20,160 bases of DNA from JAKVJE01 sp047722305 (GTDB taxonomy: Bacteria; Actinomycetota; Actinomycetes; Actinomycetales; Microbacteriaceae), in NCBI GenBank assembly GCA_047722305.1, contig JBDNYM010000044.1, forward strand, positions 1 through 20,160. Direction: 5' to 3'. Below are positions 7,972 to 15,099 of this stretch, in pieces. The translations under genes and the position numbers were made by a program. Under the pieces are notes generated by a model. That model ran no database searches. It was not told the origin of the DNA and was given only the letters and a program-made list of their open reading frames with translations. Every line of letters begins with the position of its first letter. The stretch's first letter is position 1.

Positions 7972-8022
7972 CCCCGCCACGAAGCGAACGAAGAACCCCG
8001 CCATTCAGCAGACGAAGTCACA
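7785..8022 (+). repeat. 238-bp direct repeat, copy A (right end of module 2)
   Basis: Covers the 3' end of the module 2 ATPase gene and the following noncoding right end finishing in GTCACA. It matches 11297-11534 without a visible difference, and both copies lose identity right after ACA (AATT versus AGCT context), which defines the element border at 8022. Confidence 0.95.
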
Positions 8023-8037
8023 ATTACGGTGAGGATG

Positions 8038-8054
8038 GTCGCCGCTGCGGCGAC
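8038..8054. terminator. Hairpin between module 2 and the cadmium operon
   Basis: GTCGCCG-CTG-CGGCGAC forms a 7-bp perfect stem with a 3-base loop, 16 bases beyond the module border and about 40 bases before the cmtR promoter. It lacks a T-run; it may insulate the metal operon from transposase transcription. Confidence 0.4.
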
Positions 8055-8085
8055 GGCGCATCTAGCAGCGCCTGGAATGGTTCAC

Positions 8086-8106
8086 CATATGCTGTATGAT
8101 TAGCGC
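8086..8106 (+). promoter_or_regulatory. cmtR promoter/operator, probably leaderless transcript
   Basis: A good -10 hexamer TATGAT (8095-8100) ends six bases before ATG 8107, which would place transcription start at or next to the start codon. No ribosome site is present. CATA (8086-8089) and TATG (8095-8098) form an inverted repeat over the -10, a plausible operator for the ArsR-family repressor encoded immediately downstream. A -35 box is not obvious. Confidence 0.55.
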
Positions 8107-8466
8107 ATGCTGACTATTGCTTCGCGTCTCGACGTCATGAACCGGCTTGGCCGAGCGATGGCGGACCCGACGCGCTCCCGGATCTTAATGACTCTGTTGG
8201 GCGGGCCGAGTTACCCCGCTGTGTTGTCTCGCGAGTTGGAGCTCACTCGTTCCAACGTCTCGAACCACCTGAGTTGCTTGCGTGATTGCGGGATCGTAGT
8301 GGCCGAGCCTGAGGGCAGGCAGACCCGCTACGAGATCGCCGACCCCCACCTCACAGCCGCTCTGACTTCCCTTGTGGATGTGACGCTGGCGGTGGACGAG
8401 AACGCGCCGTGCGTGGACTCGTCGTGCACTGTGCCGGGCTGCTGTGGGGCGGTGGCGAACGCATGA
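8107..8466 (+). CDS. cmtR: CmtR-type ArsR-family Cd/Pb-sensing repressor
   Basis: 119 residues with a winged helix-turn-helix (LTRSNVSNHLSCLRDCGIV). Cys57 and Cys61 fall in the recognition helix and Cys102 in the C-terminal tail (ENAPC). These are the positions of the Cd/Pb ligands of Mycobacterium tuberculosis CmtR (118 residues), so metal binding should release DNA. Three further Cys follow (107, 112, 113) and might add ligands. The gene overlaps the metal ATPase start by ATGA, so it is the autoregulated first gene of the operon. A paralogue with the same Cys pattern lies at 19634-19993. Confidence 0.92.
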   Translation: MLTIASRLDVMNRLGRAMADPTRSRILMTLLGGPSYPAVLSRELELTRSNVSNHLSCLRDCGIVVAEPEGRQTRYEIADPHLTAALTSLVDVTLAVDENAPCVDSSCTVPGCCGAVANA

Positions 8467-10370
8467 GCGGTGTGACGCGGTCCCAGGTGGACACCGCCGA
8501 CGTCGACGATGACGATGACGATCATGGCGGGCCGTGGTGGACGGATCGTGGAATCATGGTCCCCGTCTTCTCCGGCGTCGCGTTCGTCGCCGGGCTAATC
8601 TGCGAGTGGTCCGGTGCGGAGATCCCTGCGCTGGTGCTGTTCTGGATCGGTCTGCTGCTGGGCGCATCGACCTTCACCCCGGGCGCGATCCGGAAACTCT
8701 TCAAGGGCAAGCTCGGCATCGGTCTGCTGATGACGATCAGTGCGGTCGGCGCGGTCATTCTCGGCTACGTCGAGGAGGCCGCCGCACTGGCGTTCCTGTA
8801 CTCGATCGCCGAAGCCTTGGAGGACAAGGCGATGGACCGCGCCCGCGGCGGCTTGCGGGCCTTGTTGAAGCTCGTCCCCGACACGGCGACTGTCCGTCGT
8901 GATGGGGCTCCGGTCGAGATCGCGGCGAAAGACCTCGCCGTCGGTCAGATCATGCTCGTCCGCCCTGGCGAGCGGATCGCGACGGACGGGGTCATCCGCT
9001 CTGGGCGCTCCAGTCTGGACACCTCTGCGATCACCGGCGAGTCGATCCCGGTCGAGGTCGAGTCCGGGGATGCCGTGTCCGCCGGTGCGATCAACACTGC
9101 CGGGGCGCTGGAGGTCGAGACGACCGCGGCCGGGACCGATAACTCGCTCACCACGATCGTGGAGCTGGTCGAGCAGGCCCAGGCGGAGAAGGGCGAGCGT
9201 GCGCGTCTCGCGGACCGGATCGCCCGCCCGCTGGTTCCGGGCGTGCTGATCCTCGCCGCTCTCGTCGCACTGATCGGTTCCCTGTTCGGTGACCCGGAGC
9301 TGTGGATCACCCGCGCCCTCGTCGTGCTGGTGGCGGCCTCACCCTGCGCGCTGGCGATCTCGGTGCCGCTCACTGTGGTCGCCGCGATCGGCGCGGCCAG
9401 CAAGTTCGGTGTGATCATCAAGTCCGGCGCGGTCTTCGAACGCTTCGGCACGGTCCGCCACGTCGCCGTCGACAAGACCGGCACCCTCACCCGCAACCAG
9501 CCCGCCGTCACCGCGGTCCTCACCGCAGATGCCGCGACTGAGCGGCAGGCGCTGGATTGGGCGGCTGCGCTGGAGCAGCACAGCACGCACCCTCTGGCCG
9601 CGGCGATCACCGCAGCCGCGCCGGGAGTCCGGGCCGCGATCGACGTGACCGAGCAGGCGGGGCATGGCATCGAGGGCACCGTCGACGGGTCGAAGATCAC
9701 CGTCGGCAGCCCACGCTGGCTTGACGCTGGCGCGCTAGGAAGCCAGGTCACGGGCCTGGAGGAGCAGGGTATGACCGTCGTGATCGTCCACCGTGATGGG
9801 ACGCCGGTCGCTGCGATCGGGGTTCGCGACGAACTGCGCCCCGAGGTCCCGGAGGTGGTGCGCACCCTCGCCGATCAGGGCATCGGGGTGACCATGCTCA
9901 CCGGCGACAACGCCCGCACCGCGCGCGCCCTCGCCGCGCAGGCCGGGATCGACGACGTGCGCGCCGAGCTCCGCCCTGAGGACAAGGCCGCCGCAATCGG
10001 TGAGCTGTCCCACGCCGGGTCGGTCGCGATGATCGGGGACGGCATCAATGACGCCCCCGCCCTCGCTGCCGCCGATATCGGCATCGCGATGGGAGCGACC
10101 GGCTCCGACGCGGCGATCGAGTCCGCGGACGTCGCCTTCACCGGCCACGATCTGCGACTCATCCCGCGGGCGTTCGACCATGCTCGCCGCGGTCGCCGCA
10201 TCATCAGCCAGAACATCGTCCTGTCCCTGCTGATCATCACCGCCCTGCTCCCGCTCGCGCTGTTCGGCGTCCTCGGGCTCGCCGCCGTCGTCCTGGTCCA
10301 CGAGATCGCGGAGGTCATCGTGATTCTCAACGGACTCCGCGCCGCCCGCACACGGACGGCGGTCGCATGA
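8463..10370 (+). CDS. P1B-type heavy-metal-transporting ATPase (Cd/Pb/Zn or Co class)
   Basis: 635 residues from ATG 8463. Actuator TGES motif in TSAITGESIPVEV, transmembrane metal motif Ser-Pro-Cys at 293-295 (AASPCALAISVP), phosphorylated Asp337 in DKTGTLT, HP motif in HSTHPLAAAI, and GDGINDAP around 525. The last helix carries HEIAEVIVILNGLR. SPC instead of CPC and the absence of an N-terminal MxCxxC domain resemble the P1B-4 subgroup, whereas control by CmtR suggests Cd/Pb; the substrate is therefore open. The N-terminus has a run of six Asp followed by His, a possible metal-binding tail. It is translationally coupled to cmtR upstream and lspA downstream. Confidence 0.93.
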   Translation: MSGVTRSQVDTADVDDDDDDHGGPWWTDRGIMVPVFSGVAFVAGLICEWSGAEIPALVLFWIGLLLGASTFTPGAIRKLFKGKLGIGLLMTISAVGAVILGYVEEAAALAFLYSIAEALEDKAMDRARGGLRALLKLVPDTATVRRDGAPVEIAAKDLAVGQIMLVRPGERIATDGVIRSGRSSLDTSAITGESIPVEVESGDAVSAGAINTAGALEVETTAAGTDNSLTTIVELVEQAQAEKGERARLADRIARPLVPGVLILAALVALIGSLFGDPELWITRALVVLVAASPCALAISVPLTVVAAIGAASKFGVIIKSGAVFERFGTVRHVAVDKTGTLTRNQPAVTAVLTADAATERQALDWAAALEQHSTHPLAAAITAAAPGVRAAIDVTEQAGHGIEGTVDGSKITVGSPRWLDAGALGSQVTGLEEQGMTVVIVHRDGTPVAAIGVRDELRPEVPEVVRTLADQGIGVTMLTGDNARTARALAAQAGIDDVRAELRPEDKAAAIGELSHAGSVAMIGDGINDAPALAAADIGIAMGATGSDAAIESADVAFTGHDLRLIPRAFDHARRGRRIISQNIVLSLLIITALLPLALFGVLGLAAVVLVHEIAEVIVILNGLRAARTRTAVA

Positions 10371-10954
10371 CCGCTCCTGACGCCGGGCTGCATGCCGAGG
10401 CACCCACGGGTCCGCGCGATGAGCCGTCACCCGGACGGGCGAGCACCAGGCGGCCTCGCCGGGCGCTCGGCATTGCCCTTGCAGTCGCCGGACTCGGGCT
10501 GATTCTCGACCAGGGCACGAAAGCCCTGGCGGCAGCCCAGCTGCCACCCGGTGACCGTGTCCCGCTCGTCGGTGATCTGTTGTCTCTGACGCTCGTGTAC
10601 AACCCCGGAGCCGCGTTCTCTCTCGGCTCCGGGCCCCCCTGGGTGTTCACCATCATCGCCGCGGTCGCCGCCGCTACAACGATCGGCTTCGCTGTGCGGC
10701 TACGTGGCGTGCGTTGGGGCATCGCACTGGGCCTGATCCTCGGCGGCGCGGTCGGCAACCTCATCGACCGTCTCGTGAACCCTCCCTCATTCGGGCACGG
10801 GCACGTCACCGACTTCATCGCCTACGGCGACCTTTTCGTCGGGAACATCGCCGACATCCTCGTCGTCTCCGGCGTCGCCCTCCTCTGCCTGATCATGGTC
10901 AGGGCGAGCCCACAACCGGAGCCTCCGACGACCGAGAACGAGCGGGAGGGCTGA
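10367..10954 (+). CDS. lspA: Signal peptidase II (lipoprotein signal peptidase)
   Basis: 195 residues, ATGA-coupled to the metal ATPase. Four hydrophobic segments and the two catalytic aspartates of the family are visible: Asp134 in GNLIDR and Asp163 in NIADI; the VYNPGAAFS block is also conserved. LspA cleaves lipoprotein precursors before the lipidated Cys. An extra lspA inside a metal operon recalls pbrC of the pbr lead-resistance operon of Cupriavidus metallidurans, where it matures the lipoprotein PbrB; no PbrB-like gene is adjacent here. The N-terminal 30 residues are an unusual polar Arg/Pro-rich extension. It is unlikely to be the housekeeping copy. Confidence 0.92.
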   Translation: MTAPDAGLHAEAPTGPRDEPSPGRASTRRPRRALGIALAVAGLGLILDQGTKALAAAQLPPGDRVPLVGDLLSLTLVYNPGAAFSLGSGPPWVFTIIAAVAAATTIGFAVRLRGVRWGIALGLILGGAVGNLIDRLVNPPSFGHGHVTDFIAYGDLFVGNIADILVVSGVALLCLIMVRASPQPEPPTTENEREG

Positions 10955-10958
10955 TCCG

Positions 10959-11267
10959 ATGAAGGTTCAGCTGCTGCACATCGATGACTGCCCGAACAGC
11001 GCGGACGCCGAAGCACGCACTCGTGGCGCATTGGACGCACTAGGACTCGCGGATGTGCTCGTCGAGTCGGTAACGATTCATTCCGACGCCGAGGCTGTGG
11101 TCACTCGATTCGGGGGCTCGCCCACGATCCTGGTTGACGGGGTAGACCTGTTCCCGACCACACCGATCGGTTCATTGGCGTGCCGGGTCTACGCGACGGC
11201 GAACGGCTACGCCGGCGCGCCCACTCAGAGGCAGCTCGAAGAAGCACTGCGCGGCATCTCTCGGTGA
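10959..11267 (+). CDS. Small thioredoxin-fold-like protein of metal operons
   Basis: 102 residues, four bases after the lspA stop, with GGGAGG overlapping the end of lspA. The opening MKVQLLHIDDCPN, a central GGSPTILVDGVDLF and a C-terminal CRVYAT...GAPT fit a thioredoxin/glutaredoxin-like fold with the strand-Cys-helix layout and a cis-Pro loop (GSPT). Only one Cys sits at the active position (Cys11, CPN), so it is not a CxxC oxidoreductase; a second Cys lies near residue 74. Similar small proteins accompany mercury and cadmium genes in actinobacteria; a role in binding metal or reducing the transporter is inferred only. Confidence 0.75.
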   Translation: MKVQLLHIDDCPNSADAEARTRGALDALGLADVLVESVTIHSDAEAVVTRFGGSPTILVDGVDLFPTTPIGSLACRVYATANGYAGAPTQRQLEEALRGISR

Positions 11268-11296
11268 CGCAGCGGCCGCACCTCATCGCTGCTGGG

Positions 11297-11483
11297 CGAC
11301 CCCGACGACTTCACCGACGCCCAAGCCATCGCAGCCATCGCACGGATCACCCGCGGCAACTTCCGGCTCCTCGAACGCCTCTTCCCCCAGATCCAGCGGG
11401 TCCTGAAGATCAACGAACTCGACACCATCACCAACGACGTCATCGAAGCCGCACAGAGCACCCTGGTCATCGGTGTCACCTGA
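11297..11483 (+). pseudogene. 3' fragment of module 2 TniB-like ATPase gene
   Basis: Encodes the last 61 residues (from DPDDFTDAQAIAAIARITRG to the natural stop) of the ATPase at 7153-7971, without Walker motifs, start codon or promoter. It is a remnant left by truncation of a second copy of the module. Confidence 0.93.
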
Positions 11484-11534
11484 CCCCGCCACGAAGCGAA
11501 CGAAGAACCCCGCCATTCAGCAGACGAAGTCACA
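11297..11534 (+). repeat. 238-bp direct repeat, copy B (isolated right end of module 2)
   Basis: Identical to 7785-8022. Its left border (CTGGG|CGACCCC) cuts the ATPase gene at codon 211/212, and its right border is the natural element end ...GTCACA. Together with copy A it brackets the cmtR-ATPase-lspA cassette as a direct repeat, so recombination between them would delete 3512 bp. Confidence 0.95.
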
Positions 11535-11624
11535 GCTATGGCTTGTCGAAACCTCCTAACGGCGGGCACTTTCGGCGGACCTGGGGTAGTGAGCGCCGTT
11601 CTCTTGGAGAAATCTCCGTCGCGT

Positions 11625-12491
11625 CTAGTTGTCTATCGCGGTCAACCCACTGTCGTCGAAGACCAGTATTGCGCCGTCGTTTGTGGTCGCGAGCGCTTGT
11701 GCGGAGCCATGGGTGACGCCGGCGGGAACCCACTCGGCGTTGGATCCTGTGCTGCCCCAGATCTGCCCGCCGCGGCCGACACCGACCAGCTGTTTGCCGT
11801 CAGGCGATACGGCGAGGAGGTAGAGCGCAGGTGCGTCGTTCAGGGGCGCGAAGGTGGCGCCCTCATCAGTGCTGATTTGCAGCCCGTCTGGGGTGGCAGC
11901 GATCAGTTGTCCCGCGTTGTCGAGGACGAGGCTGAACGCCAGGATTTCTCCGACCGGCGACCAGGTCTCACCGAGATCGTCGGTGCGGAGGAGCTCCGCG
12001 GAGTCCGAGGCGATCCCGTAGAGGGTGTCGTTCTTCCCGGCGGCAAGGACGTGGAAGTCTTTCTCGCCAGTGAACGAGACGGGCGTCCAAGATCTGGCGC
12101 TGTCGTCGCTCCGGATGATTCCGAGGTTGGGGGAGCCGAGTTCTGGGGGCGTGGTCGGTCCGGGATGCCCGGACGCGAGGAGAGCGTCACCGACGGTGAT
12201 GAGGCCCATCGCGTCGAAGTCGGTGGTCTCGATACGGGAGCCGACCTCGCCATCGGATGTGGCCGTGTAGATCCCGTCATGGGCGCCCAGGAGGTACCCG
12301 TCCTCTGCGGGGTTGGGCACGATCGCGTGCACGTGGCTGATGGTGGTGGCGTGGTCGTGTCCCGTGGTGGGCTCGGCGGGTGCGGTGCACCCGGCCAGCA
12401 CGATGCTGGCCGAGATCGTTGTCGCGACCGTGAGTGCCGCACGGCGTCGCGTTCGGAAGGTGGGCAGCATGGACGTCTTGAGGGTTCGCAT
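11625..12491 (-). CDS. Secreted lipoprotein with BNR/sialidase-like repeats
   Basis: 288 residues from ATG 12491; ATG 12470 is an alternative that keeps the signal peptide. A Tat/Sec-like RTRRRAALTVATTISASI segment leads to the lipobox VLAGC, lipidated Cys35. A His-rich stretch follows (HDHATTISHVHAI). The rest shows repeated Ser/Asp-x-Asp-x-Gly-x-Thr-Trp loops (SDDSARSWTP, TDDLGETWSP, STDEGATFAP), the hallmark of BNR/Vps10-type beta-propellers (F510_1955-type). No glycosidase catalytic set is evident. Homologues commonly sit beside DUF305 genes and copper exporters, as here. Its metal role is unproven; the His cluster may bind copper. It could be a client of the plasmid-type LspA encoded nearby. 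Confidence 0.85.
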   Translation of the reverse strand: MRTLKTSMLPTFRTRRRAALTVATTISASIVLAGCTAPAEPTTGHDHATTISHVHAIVPNPAEDGYLLGAHDGIYTATSDGEVGSRIETTDFDAMGLITVGDALLASGHPGPTTPPELGSPNLGIIRSDDSARSWTPVSFTGEKDFHVLAAGKNDTLYGIASDSAELLRTDDLGETWSPVGEILAFSLVLDNAGQLIAATPDGLQISTDEGATFAPLNDAPALYLLAVSPDGKQLVGVGRGGQIWGSTGSNAEWVPAGVTHGSAQALATTNDGAILVFDDSGLTAIDN

Positions 12492-12517
12492 GATGGTGTG
12501 CGCAACAGATCATTGGG

Positions 12518-12542
12518 TGGGGTGCGGGAGTCCCGCACCCCA
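12518..12542. terminator. 25-bp perfect palindrome between DUF305 remnant and lipoprotein gene
   Basis: Twelve-base arms (TGGGGTGCGGGA / TCCCGCACCCCA) flank one central base. The hairpin lies 10 bases after the DUF305 stop on the minus strand and 26 bases before the lipoprotein start. No T-run follows. It would act as a terminator or attenuator between the two genes, or as an mRNA stabiliser. Confidence 0.6.
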
Positions 12543-12552
12543 TCCACAGGGA

Positions 12553-12813
12553 TCAGAGAGTTGCGAGGATCTCCTTCATGGTGGCGATTTCTTCGGTTTG
12601 CGCGTCGATGATCGTCTCAGCGAGTGCGACGGCGTCGCTGTTCTGACCGTTGTCGACTTCTTCCTGTGCCATGTCGACAGCGCCCTTGTGGTGCTGGATC
12701 ATCTGCTCGAGGAACAGAGCGCCAGCATCGGGACCGGTGGCGCCTTCGAGGGCCTGCATGTCGTCCTCGGACATCATGCCGTCGCCATGATCCATGCCAC
12801 CCATGTTGCCCAT
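12553..12813 (-). pseudogene. DUF305 (copper-associated, Met/His-rich) protein, 5'-truncated
   Basis: The readable part (86 residues from ATG 12813) starts with a Met/His-rich linker (MGNMGGMDHGDGMM) and a DUF305 core with EQMIQHHKGAVDMAQEEVDNG and AETIIDAQTEEIATMKEIL. In-frame codons upstream to 12850 encode YWDQWLEDWDAD, matching the linker usually found between the two helical repeats of full-length DUF305 lipoproteins; they then hit an in-frame stop. The signal peptide and first repeat are therefore missing. It may still be expressed as a cytosolic stub, but it was probably broken by insertion or deletion at about 12850. Full-length relatives are exported and found beside copper genes. 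Confidence 0.8.
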
Positions 12814-12849
12814 GTCCGCATCCCAGTCCTCGAGCCATTGGTCCCAGTA

Positions 12850-13007
12850 TTAGTCACCACCCGCGTGATTCCGCGGATTATCGGTAGTTATGGAGTTGTC
12901 GTGCCCCCAGCGTGCCACTGTGAAATGGGCTTCGTGTCCACGTCGCAATTGCGGTCGCTGGCACACTTTCAAGGGTAGTCGCGCGTCGTCCCCCGGGCAA
13001 CGAAAAC
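12850..13007. other. Noncoding junction next to the truncated DUF305 gene
   Basis: No credible gene is seen. GTGCCA (12912-12917) and TGGCAC (12959-12964) form an inverted pair followed by ACTTTCAA, somewhat like the end of an IS element, but no transposase remnant can be read. This is where the DUF305 reading frame stops matching its family. Confidence 0.35.
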
Positions 13008-13259
13008 TCACTCAGGCGACACGGGAACTCTGAAAGCCGTCGTCGTGTCCGACTTCTCGATGGCAAGGTCAAAATCTGCTTCAGTCATTGTTGCCAGCAG
13101 GCCTGTGGGGGCTCGCATCGACCCATCAGAAGCAGTTGGCAGATCGGTATTTGGTGTCTGCCACCAGTCCAGGAGTGCCTCTGCCGTCTCCGTAGAATCT
13201 CGTTTGGCAAGCCTGGGTGTCTCGCACTGAGGTAGAAAAAGAACAAGCTCGCGTCTCAT
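13008..13259 (-). CDS. Small hypothetical protein
   Basis: An 83-residue frame downstream of the oxidase on the same strand, in a stretch of lower GC than the neighbours. The product is soluble, acidic at the C-terminus and has one Cys (LFLPQCETP) and a WW pair; I do not recognise a family. No ribosome site precedes ATG 13259. It could be a degraded fragment of a longer gene, or chance. It is the only plausible frame in 12814-13378. Confidence 0.3.
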   Translation of the reverse strand: MRRELVLFLPQCETPRLAKRDSTETAEALLDWWQTPNTDLPTASDGSMRAPTGLLATMTEADFDLAIEKSDTTTAFRVPVSPE

Positions 13260-13378
13260 CTAGAGAAGCGAGCCTGCCGTGTTACTTCAACAATACGTGG
13301 TGCATCCGGCAACATCAAGTAACGGAAACTACGCGGCAGCGGTGGGTTTTGGCCAGGCCGCAACGCCGCTGCAGCTGG

Positions 13379-14836
13379 TCAGCCGACATCGACGATGGCC
13401 ATCATGCCAGCATCTTCATGATCAAGGATGTGGCAGTGGTATACGGTGCGCCCCGGGTGACGAGCGAAGTCGATGAGCACCCGCACTCGACCTTGGGCAG
13501 GAACATTGACGACGTCACGCCAAACCTGTTCGCTGACCGGTTGCCCGTCCGTCTCGATCACCTGCATCGGCCATACGTGTAAATGGAAGGGGTGATCCAT
13601 GGGTGTGGGGTTCGTGATGAGCCACTCTTCCACGGCTCCCGCAGCAACGCGTTGGTCAACTCGGTCGATGTCGAAAGTACGACCGTCGAATCCGAGATCC
13701 ATCATGCTCCCGCCACCGCGCATCATCGACCCCATTCCCATGGTGAAGGCAATCTCCCGCCGCCGCGCAACAGGCTGCTCGCGTAGATCCCGAAGAACCG
13801 GCGAGCGAACTGGCACCGTATCTGGCGTAGAAGTCTCTTGCCCGGAGACAGTGAGCGTGGCAATGGCCTCAGCTCCGGAGAGGTTTCGACCTCCCATCAT
13901 TCCCATTCCCATTCCACCACGGTCGTAGCCCAGTGTCTGAAACTCACCACTACCGGCGCTCATGCTCACGAGAAGGTCGGCGCGATTACCGGGAGCCAGG
14001 AGCACGTCCCGCACTTCCCGGGGAGCCTGTTCGTGACCCCCGTCGATCCCCAGCAACTCCAGGCGCTGCCCGGGCAAGGCCAAACGTAGGTAACGGGAAG
14101 TGCACGCATTGATCACTCGCCAGCGTTCCCGCTCCCCAGGTCGTGCCGACATGTGTGGGCGGTGCTGGCCGTTGACCAATAGGAGATCACCTTCACGGCC
14201 CATCATCACGTCCATGCCCGAGGCGGTCGCGATCTGTCCTCCAGCGGTGAGTGAAATGTCGGAGACGACGAGCACCCGCTCTCGACTGACCGGCATTTTT
14301 TCATCCTCGACAATAAGTGCACCGTACAAGCCGCCGAATAGCTGGTCAGCGACTGAGCCATGCCGATGAGGGTGATACCAGCACACACCAGACGGGTGAT
14401 CCTCTGGCAAGGTAAACCGGTAACCAAAACTCTGCCCAGGGTCTATAGAGAGGAAGGGGTTGTCACTATTCCCCGAGGGAGAAACCTGTAGCCCGTGGGT
14501 ATGCAGGTTGGTTGGGGTGTCCAGTTCGTTACGCAACTGCACCTCGATGGTGTCCCCCGGTCGCACCCACCAGGTTCTCCCCGGCAATGTGCCCCCGTAG
14601 GTCAAGGCTTGTACCTGTCGCCCGGCGATGGTCACCCCGCGACGAGCGGCGACAAGATCCACCTGCAGCAAACCACCGCTGCTGCGTAACACCTCTGGCT
14701 CAACCAGCAGATCACCATCAGCCACGCGCCCACCCCAGGGAAGACCTGTCTGAGAGAGACCGATCCCTCCAATAACGACACCGAGCACTCCCATAGCCCC
14801 GAGCTGGAGCGCCTGTCGACGGGTGATCGGTTTCAT
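13379..14836 (-). CDS. Tat-exported multicopper oxidase (CueO/CopA-like cuprous oxidase)
   Basis: 485 residues with a twin-arginine signal (MKPITRRQALQLG, then a hydrophobic stretch). All four copper-binding blocks are present: LHTHG (His112, His114), WYHPHRHG (His155, 157, 159), HPFHLHVW (His415, 418, 420) and YHCHILDHEDAGMM (His467, Cys468, His469, His473, Met478), so type 1, 2 and 3 sites are complete. Two Met-rich loops (GGMGMGMMGG near 308-316 and FTMGMGSMMRGGGSMM near 364-379) match those that bind Cu(I) in CueO. It should oxidise Cu(I) to less toxic Cu(II) outside the membrane. Start ATG overlaps the stop of the SHOCT gene (ATGA), so the two are coupled. Confidence 0.95.
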   Translation of the reverse strand: MKPITRRQALQLGAMGVLGVVIGGIGLSQTGLPWGGRVADGDLLVEPEVLRSSGGLLQVDLVAARRGVTIAGRQVQALTYGGTLPGRTWWVRPGDTIEVQLRNELDTPTNLHTHGLQVSPSGNSDNPFLSIDPGQSFGYRFTLPEDHPSGVCWYHPHRHGSVADQLFGGLYGALIVEDEKMPVSRERVLVVSDISLTAGGQIATASGMDVMMGREGDLLLVNGQHRPHMSARPGERERWRVINACTSRYLRLALPGQRLELLGIDGGHEQAPREVRDVLLAPGNRADLLVSMSAGSGEFQTLGYDRGGMGMGMMGGRNLSGAEAIATLTVSGQETSTPDTVPVRSPVLRDLREQPVARRREIAFTMGMGSMMRGGGSMMDLGFDGRTFDIDRVDQRVAAGAVEEWLITNPTPMDHPFHLHVWPMQVIETDGQPVSEQVWRDVVNVPAQGRVRVLIDFARHPGRTVYHCHILDHEDAGMMAIVDVG

Positions 14837-15093
14837 GCGTCAGGTGCTCCGTCGAGTCGTTGACGTCGCTCGTCGTACTCACTGGTGTCAATTTCTCCAC
14901 GGGCATAGCGCTCATCCAGCAACTCACGAGCCCCACTGGTCCCGATGCGATGAGGTGTCTGTCGAGGCCCACGTGCGGCAAAGACTCGAATAAGAACCAC
15001 GATCAGTATGACAATTCCCACCACGAGCAGGACGAGGAAGACCCAACTCCAGCCCATACCCCACCAGCCCATGTGGCCCCCATTCGACCCCAT
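14833..15093 (-). CDS. SHOCT-domain small membrane protein
   Basis: 86 residues from ATG 15093, chosen because GGAGG lies 8 bases upstream; ATG 15099 is only 2 bases from that site, and a longer frame to 15174 has no support. An aromatic/Met-rich amphipathic start (HMGWWGMGWSW) leads into one transmembrane helix (about 17-38), then a linker and a C-terminal SHOCT motif (ARELLDERYARGEIDTSEYDERRQRL, residues 55-82 region). Such proteins are frequent next to multicopper oxidases and copper ATPases; function unknown, perhaps an oligomerisation anchor. Confidence 0.85.
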   Translation of the reverse strand: MGSNGGHMGWWGMGWSWVFLVLLVVGIVILIVVLIRVFAARGPRQTPHRIGTSGARELLDERYARGEIDTSEYDERRQRLDGAPDA

Positions 15094-15099
15094 TTCCAT

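Larger units (their letters stand above)
5075..8022 (+). mobile_element. Module 2: Tn552/TniAB-like transposition unit, about 2.95 kb
   Basis: Borders come from repeats: the left border is where identity with the copy at 20106 begins, the right border is where identity with 11297-11534 stops. Gene order is resolvase, transposase (frameshifted), ATPase. It abuts module 1 at 5074/5075 with no bases between. No target-site duplication was found by comparing the flanks at 5074, 8023, 11535 and 20105, consistent with later rearrangement. Confidence 0.75.

Noticed and set aside
8945..9865. 306-residue minus-strand frame opposite the metal ATPase
   Set aside because: Ser/Thr/Arg-rich shadow of a clear P-type ATPase with all motifs on the plus strand.
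11538..12611. 357-residue plus-strand frame opposite the BNR lipoprotein
   Set aside because: No domain or signal can be recognised, and the minus strand has a lipobox and BNR repeats in one frame.
12902..12975. IS21-type element end beside the DUF305 break
   Set aside because: Only a 6-bp inverted pair and a short ACTTTCAA similarity are visible; no transposase remnant, so it is not called as an insertion sequence.
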